This document shows positions 1 through 7,958 of a stretch of 64,000 nt of DNA, piece by piece (the first letter of the stretch is position 1; each line of letters begins with the position of its first letter). The notes beneath the pieces were generated by a model, which saw only the letters and a list, made by a program, of their open reading frames with translations, had not been told where the DNA came from and ran no database searches. Position numbers and translations under genes: made by a program. The DNA comes from Colwellia sp. (lineage in GTDB: Bacteria; Pseudomonadota; Gammaproteobacteria; Enterobacterales; Alteromonadaceae), in contig JABSOY010000012.1 in the NCBI GenBank assembly GCA_013215385.1, positions 1-64,000 on the forward strand, written 5' to 3'.

Positions 1-5
1 ACTGC

Positions 6-144
6 TTCAAGCCCAGTATCGACCACCATCTAATATACTCTTAAACTAAAAAATATCACTACCAAAGCACCTTCTACCTTTTACATCCCGTGCCGTATTA
101 ATGATTCAAGCACAGTATCGTCCACCCTCTTATTTATTCTTAAA
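6..144. repeat. Two imperfect direct repeats, 99-bp period
   Basis: Positions 6-45 and 105-144 match at 34 of 40 bases by eye and are spaced 99 bp apart. The most conserved core is TTCAAGCNCAGTATCGNCC. There are only two copies, no gene lies inside, and I know no element of this kind. They may be a duplicated regulatory or transcript-end segment of a gene left of the window. Confidence 0.5.
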
Positions 145-180
145 TGATTAACTATTTCTCCGTATTTCTATAAAATCTAA

Positions 181-411
181 ATTTTAAATAACTACCCTAG
201 CTATGCGCTACTAATAACATCCGTTATTTCCTGCGTAAATGTGCCATTCAATTTAGAACAAAAATCAACGGTTATAGAATTTATCGACCTAAGACATCAA
301 AATGGTCTTGTAATAAAAGAAATGCATAAATGACTTGAATCTATTTTTGATAAAACAAGCATGCTACGCAGAGATATTCCCTCCATTTTATCAGGATGTT
401 TAGCCGTTTAA
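181..411 (+). pseudogene. Possible decayed coding remnant
   Basis: One + strand frame is open from 181 to a TAA at 409 apart from a single TGA near 331. It reads like protein, for example STVIEFIDLRHQNG before the stop and LESIFDKTSMLRRDI after it. I do not recognise the family and see no start codon or ribosome-binding site. It could equally be chance. Apart from this and the direct repeats I see nothing else in the 420 bases before the first gene. Confidence 0.2.
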
Positions 412-420
412 TTATAGCCA

Positions 421-1158
421 CTATTTGTATTTTGAAAGAATCTCTTCGATTGTACCGTCGGTATACATAAGTTTCAGCTCTTGTTGTAACTTACTTATTT
501 TCATATCGGAAACATTTATATTACAGGCCAGAGCTCGTAAAGTTGAAAAGTAAACCAGCTGTTCTTTTATATTGTTCATTTCATACTTCTTTATTAAATA
601 TTTCGCAGAGAGCGTATCTGCTGCCCAGACATCTATTCTTTTACTTTGTAGCTTTTTAATATTAGGTGCATCTTTAGGTGTCATTTTAACATCATAACCC
701 CAGCTCGATAAATATTCAGCCACAGCACTTCCGTTATAAGTGCCAATTTTCAAACCTTTAGCGTCATCAAGAGTGATCAGTTTGTGGGGTGAATCGCTCA
801 GGGTATAAAGTCCAGTGTACGTAATAAGAATTGGGCTTATCCACTGATAAGATGCTTCTCGTTCTTGGTTACGCTGCATTGGGAATACACAGGTATTATC
901 ATTTCTTAACGCAGTAACTATCGCTCGTTTCCATGGAACCACTTTTATTTTGTAGTCGAAATCCACACGAGTAAATAGTTGCGAAACTATATCTATGCTT
1001 GCACCAGTCCCACCACTGCTACTTTTAATACTATATGGAGGTAGCTCCTCAGTTAATAACGAAAATGTTGTAGCATAAACTGACGATACCAAACTACTCA
1101 GCATCAATAGCGAAAAGTACTTGATACAATTTTTAATTACAATACCCCTTATTGCCAA
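421..1158 (-). CDS. Periplasmic substrate-binding protein, SBP_bac_3 type
   Basis: A 245-residue exported protein of the extracellular solute-binding family 3 (amino-acid-binding-like) fold. A signal peptide ends near SSVYA, and the mature part starts with the typical FSLLTEELPPYSI strand; WKRAI and the later GLKIGTYNGSAV segment fit the family. No permease or ATPase gene is adjacent, so it may serve a distant transporter or act as a sensor. It overlaps the upstream solute-binding gene by 10 bases. The longest frame begins at a TTG at 1158 that has no good Shine-Dalgarno. An AAGGGG at 1145-1150 lies 7 bases before an in-frame ATT at 1137, which would give a standard signal peptide beginning (M)KNCIKYF. 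The start is therefore uncertain; the family call is firm. Confidence 0.75.
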   Translation of the reverse strand: MAIRGIVIKNCIKYFSLLMLSSLVSSVYATTFSLLTEELPPYSIKSSSGGTGASIDIVSQLFTRVDFDYKIKVVPWKRAIVTALRNDNTCVFPMQRNQEREASYQWISPILITYTGLYTLSDSPHKLITLDDAKGLKIGTYNGSAVAEYLSSWGYDVKMTPKDAPNIKKLQSKRIDVWAADTLSAKYLIKKYEMNNIKEQLVYFSTLRALACNINVSDMKISKLQQELKLMYTDGTIEEILSKYK

Positions 1159-2888
1159 GCTTCAATTGAAGCTTTATATGTAAGCGTTACACCCTTAGGT
1201 TTTTCATTTTCTAGTTTTGGTTTTGGGGCTCCTGGGCGATTTAACCAATAGGACTCTTCCCTTTTAGGGTTCATTTTAGGCGCACAACGTTTTTGGCCTT
1301 TTTGCTCAAGCTTAATTAAACGCTCATCCATTTCATTTGCCATTTTATTCATTGCTTCTTGCGGACTTAACTGGCCGTTAATGGCAAGTGCAACATTCTT
1401 CCACCACAAATCAGATAATCCTGGGTAGTCTGGTACATTAGTTCCTGTTGGCGTCCATGATACTCTGGCTTTACTACGGTAGAATTCAATTAAACCACCA
1501 TACTTTTTAGCTACCCTAGTCATTTTTTCGGATATTATGTCTGAATTCCTTATTGGAGTCAGGCCAACTAAAGTTTTTTGCAGTGAAACAGTTTTTGACG
1601 TCACGAACTGCGCGTACAGCCAGGCCGCCTTTCTATTTTTGAGCGGAGTCGATGTCATAAAAGTCCAAGCCCCTGTGTCTTGATACCCTAACTTCATGCC
1701 TTTTTCCCAATAAGGTCCTCGCGGTGAAGGGGCCATTCGCCATTTTGGCGAACCATCACTGTTTGTTACTGGTAAATTTGGATTTGTCAGTGCGGCAGTA
1801 AATGCGCTATACCAAAAAATTTGTTGAGCGATACTCCCTTGCCCAGCTAATGCACCAGCCTCGGTGAAGTTCATAGCCTTAGCTTCTGGAGGGGCAAATT
1901 TATTCAACCACTCGGTAAACTTGGTAATTGCATACACAGCAGCGGGGCCATTTAATGCTCCTCCTCGGCTAACACTGGCGCCCACTGGGTGACAGTTTTC
2001 AACACGGATCCCCCATTCATCTACAGGGGTGCCGTTTGGAAGTCCTTTATCTCCTCCACCCGCCATAGATAACCAAGCGTCAGAGAATCGCCACCCTAAA
2101 GAAGGGTCCTTTTTGCCATAATCCATATGTCCATAGACTTTTTTACCGTCAATAGTTTTAACATGAACAGTAAAAAATTCAGCTATGTCCTCATAAGCAC
2201 TCCAGTTTTGAGGTACACCTAACTCATAACCGTAAATATTATTAAATTCAAATTTTAGATCCTTTCTAGCAAACCAATCGGCACGATACCAATATAGATT
2301 TGCAAATTGCTGATCAGGTAATTGGTAGAGCTTTCCATCAGGTCCTGTTGTAAAACTCAAACCAATAAAATCATCGAGATCTAATGTCGGAGAGGTAACA
2401 GCTTTTCCTTCTCCTGCCATAAAATCTGACAGCGCGACAACTTTCCCCGTACGATAATGAGTGCCAATAAAGTCACTATCATTAATGTAGGCATCATAAA
2501 GGCTGTAATCGAGTTCGGCTTGTGTCGCTATTTTTTTAACCACATCATCCTCACCGGTAATTTCATGTACCAGTTTAATGCCGGTTATTTCCTGAAAAGC
2601 TTTCGCTAATACTTTAGCTTCATAGACATGAGTATCTATACGTTCAGACACGACCCGTATAGTCATACCTTTAAAGGGTTTTGCGGCATTAACAAACCAC
2701 TGCATTTCTTGCAATTGCTGAGTTTTGGTTAAGGTACTTTCCTTAAATTCTTTGTTAAGCCACTTTTCTGCTGCTTGCATGTCCGCCATACAGGTCGGGC
2801 TCAACACGCATGTACATATAAATGTAGCTAACATTGAGAGTTCACGACGTACACTAGCTAATATTTTTATTGTTTTGTCATAGGTCAT
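1149..2888 (-). CDS. Extracellular solute-binding protein family 1 (GlpV-like)
   Basis: A 579-residue periplasmic binding protein of the sugar/polyol ABC type. The length and segments such as PDGKLYQLPDQQFANLYWYR and GWRFSDAWLSMAGGG resemble the large glycerol-binding proteins of the GlpV group, but the ligand is inferred only. An N-terminal hydrophobic segment near residues 19-34 (MLATFICTCVLSPTCMA) is the likely signal peptide. ATG at 2888 has an AGGA about 8 bases upstream. It is cotranscribed with the family 3 binding protein that follows. No membrane or ATPase component lies nearby, so the transporter is elsewhere or missing. Confidence 0.75.
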   Translation of the reverse strand: MTYDKTIKILASVRRELSMLATFICTCVLSPTCMADMQAAEKWLNKEFKESTLTKTQQLQEMQWFVNAAKPFKGMTIRVVSERIDTHVYEAKVLAKAFQEITGIKLVHEITGEDDVVKKIATQAELDYSLYDAYINDSDFIGTHYRTGKVVALSDFMAGEGKAVTSPTLDLDDFIGLSFTTGPDGKLYQLPDQQFANLYWYRADWFARKDLKFEFNNIYGYELGVPQNWSAYEDIAEFFTVHVKTIDGKKVYGHMDYGKKDPSLGWRFSDAWLSMAGGGDKGLPNGTPVDEWGIRVENCHPVGASVSRGGALNGPAAVYAITKFTEWLNKFAPPEAKAMNFTEAGALAGQGSIAQQIFWYSAFTAALTNPNLPVTNSDGSPKWRMAPSPRGPYWEKGMKLGYQDTGAWTFMTSTPLKNRKAAWLYAQFVTSKTVSLQKTLVGLTPIRNSDIISEKMTRVAKKYGGLIEFYRSKARVSWTPTGTNVPDYPGLSDLWWKNVALAINGQLSPQEAMNKMANEMDERLIKLEQKGQKRCAPKMNPKREESYWLNRPGAPKPKLENEKPKGVTLTYKASIEAWQ

Positions 2889-3528
2889 AATCCATTCCTA
2901 TTATCTTTTATTGGAATTGAATGCGGTCAGATACCTTGTACGTAATCTTTTTTTTCTCTTTTCCAATCTATCGTTTGGCCACGATTAGTATTTATTAACC
3001 TTTGCCCGGTTAATTTTTATCTATCAGTTTCCGGCCGTATTTTAGTCAAAGTATCCTTGCTTACAAATCGTTATCAAGGCCAATGTAAATGTTAGATTAT
3101 TTCCTAGCTAAATAAAATATTGAGGTCTAAAGGGGAGCTCATCCTTGGTTGAAGTGCCATAAATAATTCCCTTATTATTTAAACAGTTTCAAGTATAGTT
3201 CATATAATTTAATCATCAAAACCTTAGTGGTAAACTCATGTTTTATCGCCAGTCGAGCGGCTTATTAACGGGCTAATAGCTTATTGGTAGGCGAGTAAAA
3301 CGCATAGATATAAATAAGATAAATTAATACCAAGCAGACTAATGAACTTTACTTTGAATATCATATTTTGATCTATATTTTCTCCTTTTGTCGTTTTTTT
3401 AATAAAAATTGCCGTTAATTTGCTATAACCAAAACGACAAAAGAATCAGAGTAATATCATCAACATAGACCAAGTACTAATGTTCTCTGTTGTACTGTAT
3501 TTTATTAAAAATAAAAAGGTAGATATCT
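2889..3528. other. Intergenic region between divergent genes
   Basis: 640 AT-rich bases between the divergent solute-binding protein and the M35 protease. No coding frame looks convincing on either strand. The only distinct structure is the long inverted repeat at 3385-3443. Promoters for both flanking genes should lie here, but I cannot place them. Confidence 0.5.
3385..3443. promoter_or_regulatory. 13-bp perfect inverted repeat upstream of M35 protease
   Basis: CTTTTGTCGTTTT at 3385-3397 is exactly inverted as AAAACGACAAAAG at 3431-3443, with 33 bases between. It lies 85 bases before the protease start. It could be a two-site operator, a long hairpin in the leader, or the ends of a tiny vanished insertion. 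There is no T-run placement that would make it a clean terminator. Confidence 0.45.
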
Positions 3529-4602
3529 ATGAAGCACTTAATAAAAATAATGATAGCGATAACTGCAATCATTACCTTGCAAGCTAATGCAGCAAAACCT
3601 CAATTAGATGTTCAAGTTTCAGTGGTTAAAGCTGAAAATGGTAACGTAAATGCAACATTAAACATTACCAATAATGGCAACGGCCAACAAAAAATATTAG
3701 GCTGGTACACAGACCTAAATGAAGAACATATTTTTAGTGTTAAAAAAGATGGTGTTGAAGTTGACTTTTTCGGCCCTCATTACAAGCGACAGGCACCTAC
3801 CGACAAAGATTTTATTAAATTAAAATCGGGCCAATCGCTAACTAAAACATTCGAACTTTCTGCGTTATATGATATGAGTTCAACAGGTAACTACGAAGTA
3901 AGTTACCATGTTAAGTCGATGCATTTATACAGTAATAAAGGTCAGCAGAAAAAATCTGAACGATTAGCTGTTGAACAATTATCTTCAGCTATTTCTGTTA
4001 TTTGGCTAGATGGCATCGAAGTAAAAGGCACAGCTAACAAAGGTAAACCTGGTGGCGGAGGTGGTGCAAGTGACTGTATCGGTGGTACTTGTTTTACTGG
4101 TCGTTGTGATAATTCTCAAAAAACAGAAGTCATTAGTGCACTTGCTGCAGCTGATCAAATTACCAATAGTTCGGTAGCTTATTTAAGCAGCCATTCGGCA
4201 AACAATACATCGGCTCGTTACAATACATGGTTTGGTGATGCTACATCTACACGTTACAACACAGCCGTTGATCACTTTGATGCTATTAATGATGCTATTG
4301 ATAATCAACCTATTACTTTTGATTGTAGTTGTAAAAAGTCTTACTTCGCCTACGTTTATCCAACACAGCCGTACAAAGTATACCTTTGTCGTGCATTTTG
4401 GAATGCAAACGAGTTAGGTACTGATTCTCGTGCGGGTACTATTGTTCATGAACTAAGTCACTTTAATGCCGTTGCGGGTACTGACGATGTCGTTTATGGG
4501 CAATCTGGCGCACAGAGCTTAGCAACATCAGCCCCTGATCAAGCATTAAATAATGCTGACAGCCATGAGTACTTTGCTGAAAATACGCCGAACCAAAATT
4601 GA
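3529..4602 (+). CDS. M35 family secreted metallo-endopeptidase (aspzincin)
   Basis: A 357-residue secreted zinc endopeptidase of the deuterolysin/peptidyl-Lys type. The signal peptide ends at about residue 21 (TLQANA). Residues about 25-150 form the beta-rich propeptide usual in this family. The catalytic domain follows a glycine-rich linker (KPGGGGGASD). Zinc site: HELSH at 307-311 gives two His and the catalytic Glu, and GTDDVVYG at 317-324 supplies the third ligand Asp320. Several Cys near DCIGGTCFTGRC suggest disulphides. The Shine-Dalgarno (AAGG) lies about 10 bases upstream. The next gene encodes a protein like the propeptide alone, with a hairpin between them. Bacterial relatives include the Aeromonas toxin-type protease AsaP1. 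Substrate unknown. Confidence 0.92.
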   Translation: MKHLIKIMIAITAIITLQANAAKPQLDVQVSVVKAENGNVNATLNITNNGNGQQKILGWYTDLNEEHIFSVKKDGVEVDFFGPHYKRQAPTDKDFIKLKSGQSLTKTFELSALYDMSSTGNYEVSYHVKSMHLYSNKGQQKKSERLAVEQLSSAISVIWLDGIEVKGTANKGKPGGGGGASDCIGGTCFTGRCDNSQKTEVISALAAADQITNSSVAYLSSHSANNTSARYNTWFGDATSTRYNTAVDHFDAINDAIDNQPITFDCSCKKSYFAYVYPTQPYKVYLCRAFWNANELGTDSRAGTIVHELSHFNAVAGTDDVVYGQSGAQSLATSAPDQALNNADSHEYFAENTPNQN

Positions 4603-4631
4603 TAATATAGTATTTAATTAAAAAATAAGAC

Positions 4632-4670
4632 AAACAGACCTGATATAACATAAACTTATTTGGTCTGTTT
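4632..4670 (+). terminator. Hairpin between M35 protease and propeptide-like gene
   Basis: AAACAGACC at 4632-4640 and GGTCTGTTT at 4662-4670 form a perfect 9-bp stem with a 21-base loop. Only three Ts end the stem and no long U-tract follows, so it may be a partial terminator or an mRNA-stabilising structure that sets the ratio of protease to downstream product. Confidence 0.4.
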
Positions 4671-4691
4671 ACATATTACAAAGGTCATAGA

Positions 4692-5213
4692 ATGTTTTCA
4701 ATTCGATTAAAATGGATAAAAAAAAACTTTATTATGCTAATTTTATTCATTGCTTTTAGCTCGATTACCCAAGATAAGGCTTTAGCAAGTATGGATAAAC
4801 CAAAACAGAACTGTTCACTGTCTATAAATTCTACACAGCTATCCACAGACCATGTAATACTCAATTTTAGCCTCGAAAATCCTTATAATAAAAAAATGAG
4901 ACTTTTAATATGGCACACACCATTTGAAGGTTTTCTCTCTGATTTATTTATCATTACAAATAAAGATACGGGTAAAAAATTAAACTACCAAGGCCCTATG
5001 GTAAAACGGCTACAACCTCAACCCGAAGATTACTTATCATTAACTCAAAATCAAAGATCATCGACGACTTTAAACTTATCTTTTTCTTACCATTTTAAAC
5101 AAGGTCACTATCAAGTTCAGTTAAAGAAAAATACTTTTCACTTCGAAGACGAGCACTTAACTCCCTTTTTATTTACTTGTGAAACATCAACAGTAAATTT
5201 TAGTATTAAATAG
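4692..5213 (+). CDS. Exported stand-alone M35 propeptide-like protein
   Basis: A 173-residue protein with an N-terminal signal sequence (hydrophobic run about residues 13-24, probable cut after DKALA). Its remaining length aligns with the propeptide of the upstream M35 protease: both have a K-x-L-x-W-x-T segment, an F-x-I strand, a Y/F-x-GP-x-x-KR-x-x-P motif (YQGPMVKRLQP here, FFGPHYKRQAP in the protease), D-Y/F-x-x-L, then a hydrophobic LS-x-x-Y and G-x-Y-x-V end. No HExxH domain follows. It begins 89 bases after the protease with AAGG 7 bases before ATG. The obvious inference is an inhibitor or folding helper for the protease, but no function is proved. Confidence 0.8.
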   Translation: MFSIRLKWIKKNFIMLILFIAFSSITQDKALASMDKPKQNCSLSINSTQLSTDHVILNFSLENPYNKKMRLLIWHTPFEGFLSDLFIITNKDTGKKLNYQGPMVKRLQPQPEDYLSLTQNQRSSTTLNLSFSYHFKQGHYQVQLKKNTFHFEDEHLTPFLFTCETSTVNFSIK

Positions 5214-5290
5214 TATATTGCTTTATCTTTGTATCAATTTTTTATGATATAATTCGGCTTATAAAATTTACTATTATTTAGGCTAATTTC

Positions 5291-5668
5291 ATGTCAGAAC
5301 GCCCTATTATCGATATTTGTGTTCAACCGATAGAACTTTGTAAATTACTTAAAATTGCCAATATGGTTGGCGGTGGCGGTGAGGCTAAAATTATGATCAG
5401 TGAAGGTCATGTTTTAGTGAATAATGAAGTTGAACGTCAAAAACGTAAAAAAATTCGTCACGGCGATATTATTGAATTTAACGGAACAGTTGTTGAAGTT
5501 GCTTATAATCCAACCAAAAAATCAGCAGACTTTATTAATACCGTAGTTACAGCTACTAAGAATTCAAAAAAGAAAAAAAGAGCTAAAAATAAAGCTGTTG
5601 CCATTTCACCAGAACCAGTTACTAAACCATCACTTGAACGCCCTAAAAGAAAGTCTATTTCTTTTTAA
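5291..5668 (+). CDS. S4 domain RNA-binding protein (YbcJ-like)
   Basis: A 125-residue protein with an S4 RNA-binding domain over residues about 10-75: the IELCKLLKIANMVGGGGEAK helix-loop, the EGHVLVNNEVERQKRKKIRHGD core and the closing strand are those of the small YbcJ/RlbA group. The C-terminal 45 residues are Lys/Arg rich and low in complexity, unlike the roughly 70-residue E. coli YbcJ, and would add nonspecific RNA affinity. Probably cytoplasmic and ribosome-associated; the target RNA is unknown. It stands alone with its own leader. Confidence 0.85.
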   Translation: MSERPIIDICVQPIELCKLLKIANMVGGGGEAKIMISEGHVLVNNEVERQKRKKIRHGDIIEFNGTVVEVAYNPTKKSADFINTVVTATKNSKKKKRAKNKAVAISPEPVTKPSLERPKRKSISF

Positions 5669-5752
5669 TTCTTCGTTAACCATTTACATTAGCGTTTCAT
5701 AAATTCAGCTTTATAGTTGGGGAAAGTTCAATTCCCCTACTATACTTCTTTT

Positions 5753-6736
5753 ATGAAAATAGCTAATCACCTCTGCCAATATGATGATCCCAAAGGAATA
5801 GTTTGCGAAGAAAAAGCAAATGAAAGTGGTTATTGTTATTGGCATGATCAAACACTAGATAAATCAGGCGTGCAAGTTAAGCAAGCGCTGGTTGACTATG
5901 TATCCGCAGGCGGATTAACCCGTGGTATTTGCCTAAAAAATGCTGATTTAAGCCATATAGATTTAGTTAATCATCATAATAAAAATGGTTACGATTTTTC
6001 TTATGCCGATTTATATCGTGCTAATTTATTTGGCGCTCACCTGTTTAACATTAAGCTATATAAAGCAAGTTTAATGAAAGCTGACTTAAAGAATGCCAAA
6101 CTCAATTGCGCTAATTTACAGCAAACCAATTTATTAGGGGTAAAATGGAAAGGCTGTAAAATTGAAAATATTCAAATCGGAAAAAAACTAAGTCAAGAAA
6201 CCTTAGCTCAACACGCACTCAAAGAAAACCAAGTAGAACAAGCCAATGACTATTACGAACAGGCCGAAGAGGTTTATCGCGATTTAAGAAAACATTCTGA
6301 ACAAGAAGGTATTTTCACCCTTTCAGGCAACCTTATCCAAAAAGAATTGACCATGCGCCGTATGCAAATGCCTAAATACAGTTTCAAACGAATCACTTCA
6401 AAAGTCGTCGATCTATTTTGTGGCTATGGTGAGGCACCACTACGTATTGTTGGCATCTCTATGTTACTCATTTTAGTTTGCGCGATACTCTATACTTTCA
6501 CCGGTTTAAATTACCAAGGCTCATTTTTCATCTACAGTAGTACGCAGTCAACAAGTGACAACTTCACCTTCTTCCTTTCCAGTTTATATTATTCTGTTGT
6601 CACTTTTACAACATTAGGTTATGGCGACTTTACGCCTGTAGGTGTATCACGAGCAATCGCTGCTATAGAAGCATTTACGGGTAGTTTTACTATTGCACTT
6701 TTTGTAGTGGTTTTTGTGAAAAAGATGACAAGGTAA
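5753..6736 (+). CDS. Pentapeptide-repeat protein fused to a two-TM ion channel
   Basis: From the ATG at 5753 the protein is 327 residues (a longer frame from TTG at 5717 lacks support). The N-terminus holds a Cys/His cluster (C-x9-C-x8-C-x2-H, ending GYCYWH) that may bind a metal. Residues about 70-150 are pentapeptide repeats (ADLYR, ANLFG, ADLKN, ANLQQ), which fold as a right-handed beta helix. An amphipathic helical linker follows, then two membrane helices flanking a pore loop with the filter TTLGYGD, the signature of K+-type Ion_trans_2 channels. This suggests a channel gated or positioned by a cytoplasmic beta helix. No Shine-Dalgarno is evident before the ATG. Confidence 0.85.
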   Translation: MKIANHLCQYDDPKGIVCEEKANESGYCYWHDQTLDKSGVQVKQALVDYVSAGGLTRGICLKNADLSHIDLVNHHNKNGYDFSYADLYRANLFGAHLFNIKLYKASLMKADLKNAKLNCANLQQTNLLGVKWKGCKIENIQIGKKLSQETLAQHALKENQVEQANDYYEQAEEVYRDLRKHSEQEGIFTLSGNLIQKELTMRRMQMPKYSFKRITSKVVDLFCGYGEAPLRIVGISMLLILVCAILYTFTGLNYQGSFFIYSSTQSTSDNFTFFLSSLYYSVVTFTTLGYGDFTPVGVSRAIAAIEAFTGSFTIALFVVVFVKKMTR

Positions 6737-7046
6737 TACTATATAGTTATTAGTCACAGCAACTTACTAACAAAGACAAGGTGATTGTTAAAAATTGGTA
6801 CACGCTTAGGGTATACACTTTGAATTTTCATGACTTTAAAATTTAGTTCAGGTGAAGGATGTTGCATTAGGGGTTAAAGGACGTTATTAAAAATCAAGAA
6901 ACATTTTCAGCTTTAGCTGCTTGGTAAAACTCACTAAATCTTAAAGGTTTTATTAAATAGGAAACAAGGGAGAAATAAGAAATCTAAAGATGACTATATA
7001 CTTTAGATTTCATGAAAGAAGGTTGTTTATTCTTCCTCTACCCTAG
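6737..7046. other. Intergenic region
   Basis: 310 bases between convergent genes. It contains the strong hairpin at 6979-7011 and no convincing reading frame. Confidence 0.5.
6979..7011 (-). terminator. Terminator-like hairpin after the small exported protein
   Basis: GAAATCTAAAG at 6979-6989 is perfectly inverted at 7001-7011 around an 11-base loop. Read on the minus strand it lies 36 bases after the stop of the small gene and is followed by TTATTT. It is AU rich, so its efficiency is uncertain. Confidence 0.5.
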
Positions 7047-7256
7047 TTAATTTTTGCCGCCTATTTCACACGTATCTACTAATTTACAGTAGAGAATAGT
7101 AATGATGTCATCATCTTTAGCCTTTTCGGCAGTGGTTACGACTGGTGTTTTGTCTAGAAGCTTTTTAATACTGCTATTTTTTTCACCAGATACATCAGCT
7201 TGTGCTGAAAACGAAAGAAGGATACTGAGGGCTAATCCGATACTTTTAATATTCAA
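7047..7256 (-). CDS. Small exported protein of unknown function
   Basis: A 69-residue protein with a clear signal peptide (MNIKSIGLALSILLSFSAQA, cut before DVSG). The mature part is about 49 residues, charged, with two Cys near the C-terminus (YCKLVDTCEIGG) that could form a disulphide. The start is TTG, supported by AGGA 7 bases upstream, with a hairpin terminator downstream. I do not recognise the family. Confidence 0.6.
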   Translation of the reverse strand: MNIKSIGLALSILLSFSAQADVSGEKNSSIKKLLDKTPVVTTAEKAKDDDIITILYCKLVDTCEIGGKN

Positions 7257-7958
7257 TGTGTCATCCTGTTACATTTAAGTTATTGCTTTAATTTATTTTT
7301 ATAGCTTATTCGAAGCTATTTACAAGATTAAGTCGAATTAGATAATGGGTCAAGTCTTGAATTATGTCTGCAATAAACTTAAAACAAACCTGAGACTTAA
7401 TTCTATACCCAAAAAAGGAAATTAAATGACTACCGTTTGTATCCACCTAATAAGTTAAGGCAGTAATGGCATGCTGCCGGTACCTAAAGTGAAGGGACGT
7501 AACTCGAACGAGTACTTAAATATTACAAATAAAGTTCAATTAATTTGGCAAACATTTAGGTTAACGTAATTACTTACAGAGTTATCTTAACCAACTTAGA
7601 AATAATGAAGAGTAGCTGATAGTGCCATTACTAAGCCTTATAAATTTGGTACAAACTTTCGTCGTCCCAGGTGAATCTAGATTGATTAATATCAATATAA
7701 TTAAATAACCAATAAAACGCCACGCCCTTAAATGTAAGGGACTTAATGCCTTAAATTAATACTGTTTGAATGTTCAAGTTAAAGAGGTGAAGTAACCTGC
7801 CTCATTTGCAACAAAGATGACTCGCCGAGCCATTAGATAAAATCAGTTATTTGTTGATAAAATATTTAAGTTTATTATTTTAATACTTACGCCAAAGCAA
7901 ACGCCCTGCTAGAATAACCGACAATTATATTCTCGATTTATTACGGAACCTTTAGTCA
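7257..7958. other. Long non-coding gap before proS
   Basis: About 700 bases with frequent stops in all frames. Visible structure is limited to a CCCTTA-AATG-TAAGGG hairpin at 7725-7740, a short palindrome ACTCGAACGAGT at 7502-7513 and the presumed proS promoter at the right end. No gene, RNA or mobile element that I recognise. Confidence 0.45.
7887..7915 (+). promoter_or_regulatory. Candidate proS promoter
   Basis: TTACGC at 7887-7892 and TAGAAT at 7910-7915 are separated by 17 bases and lie 43 bases before the proS start. The -35 match is weak, so this is a candidate only. Confidence 0.35.

Noticed and set aside
6-144. CRISPR array
   Set aside because: Only two imperfect 40-bp repeats, 59-bp interval, no cas genes in the window.
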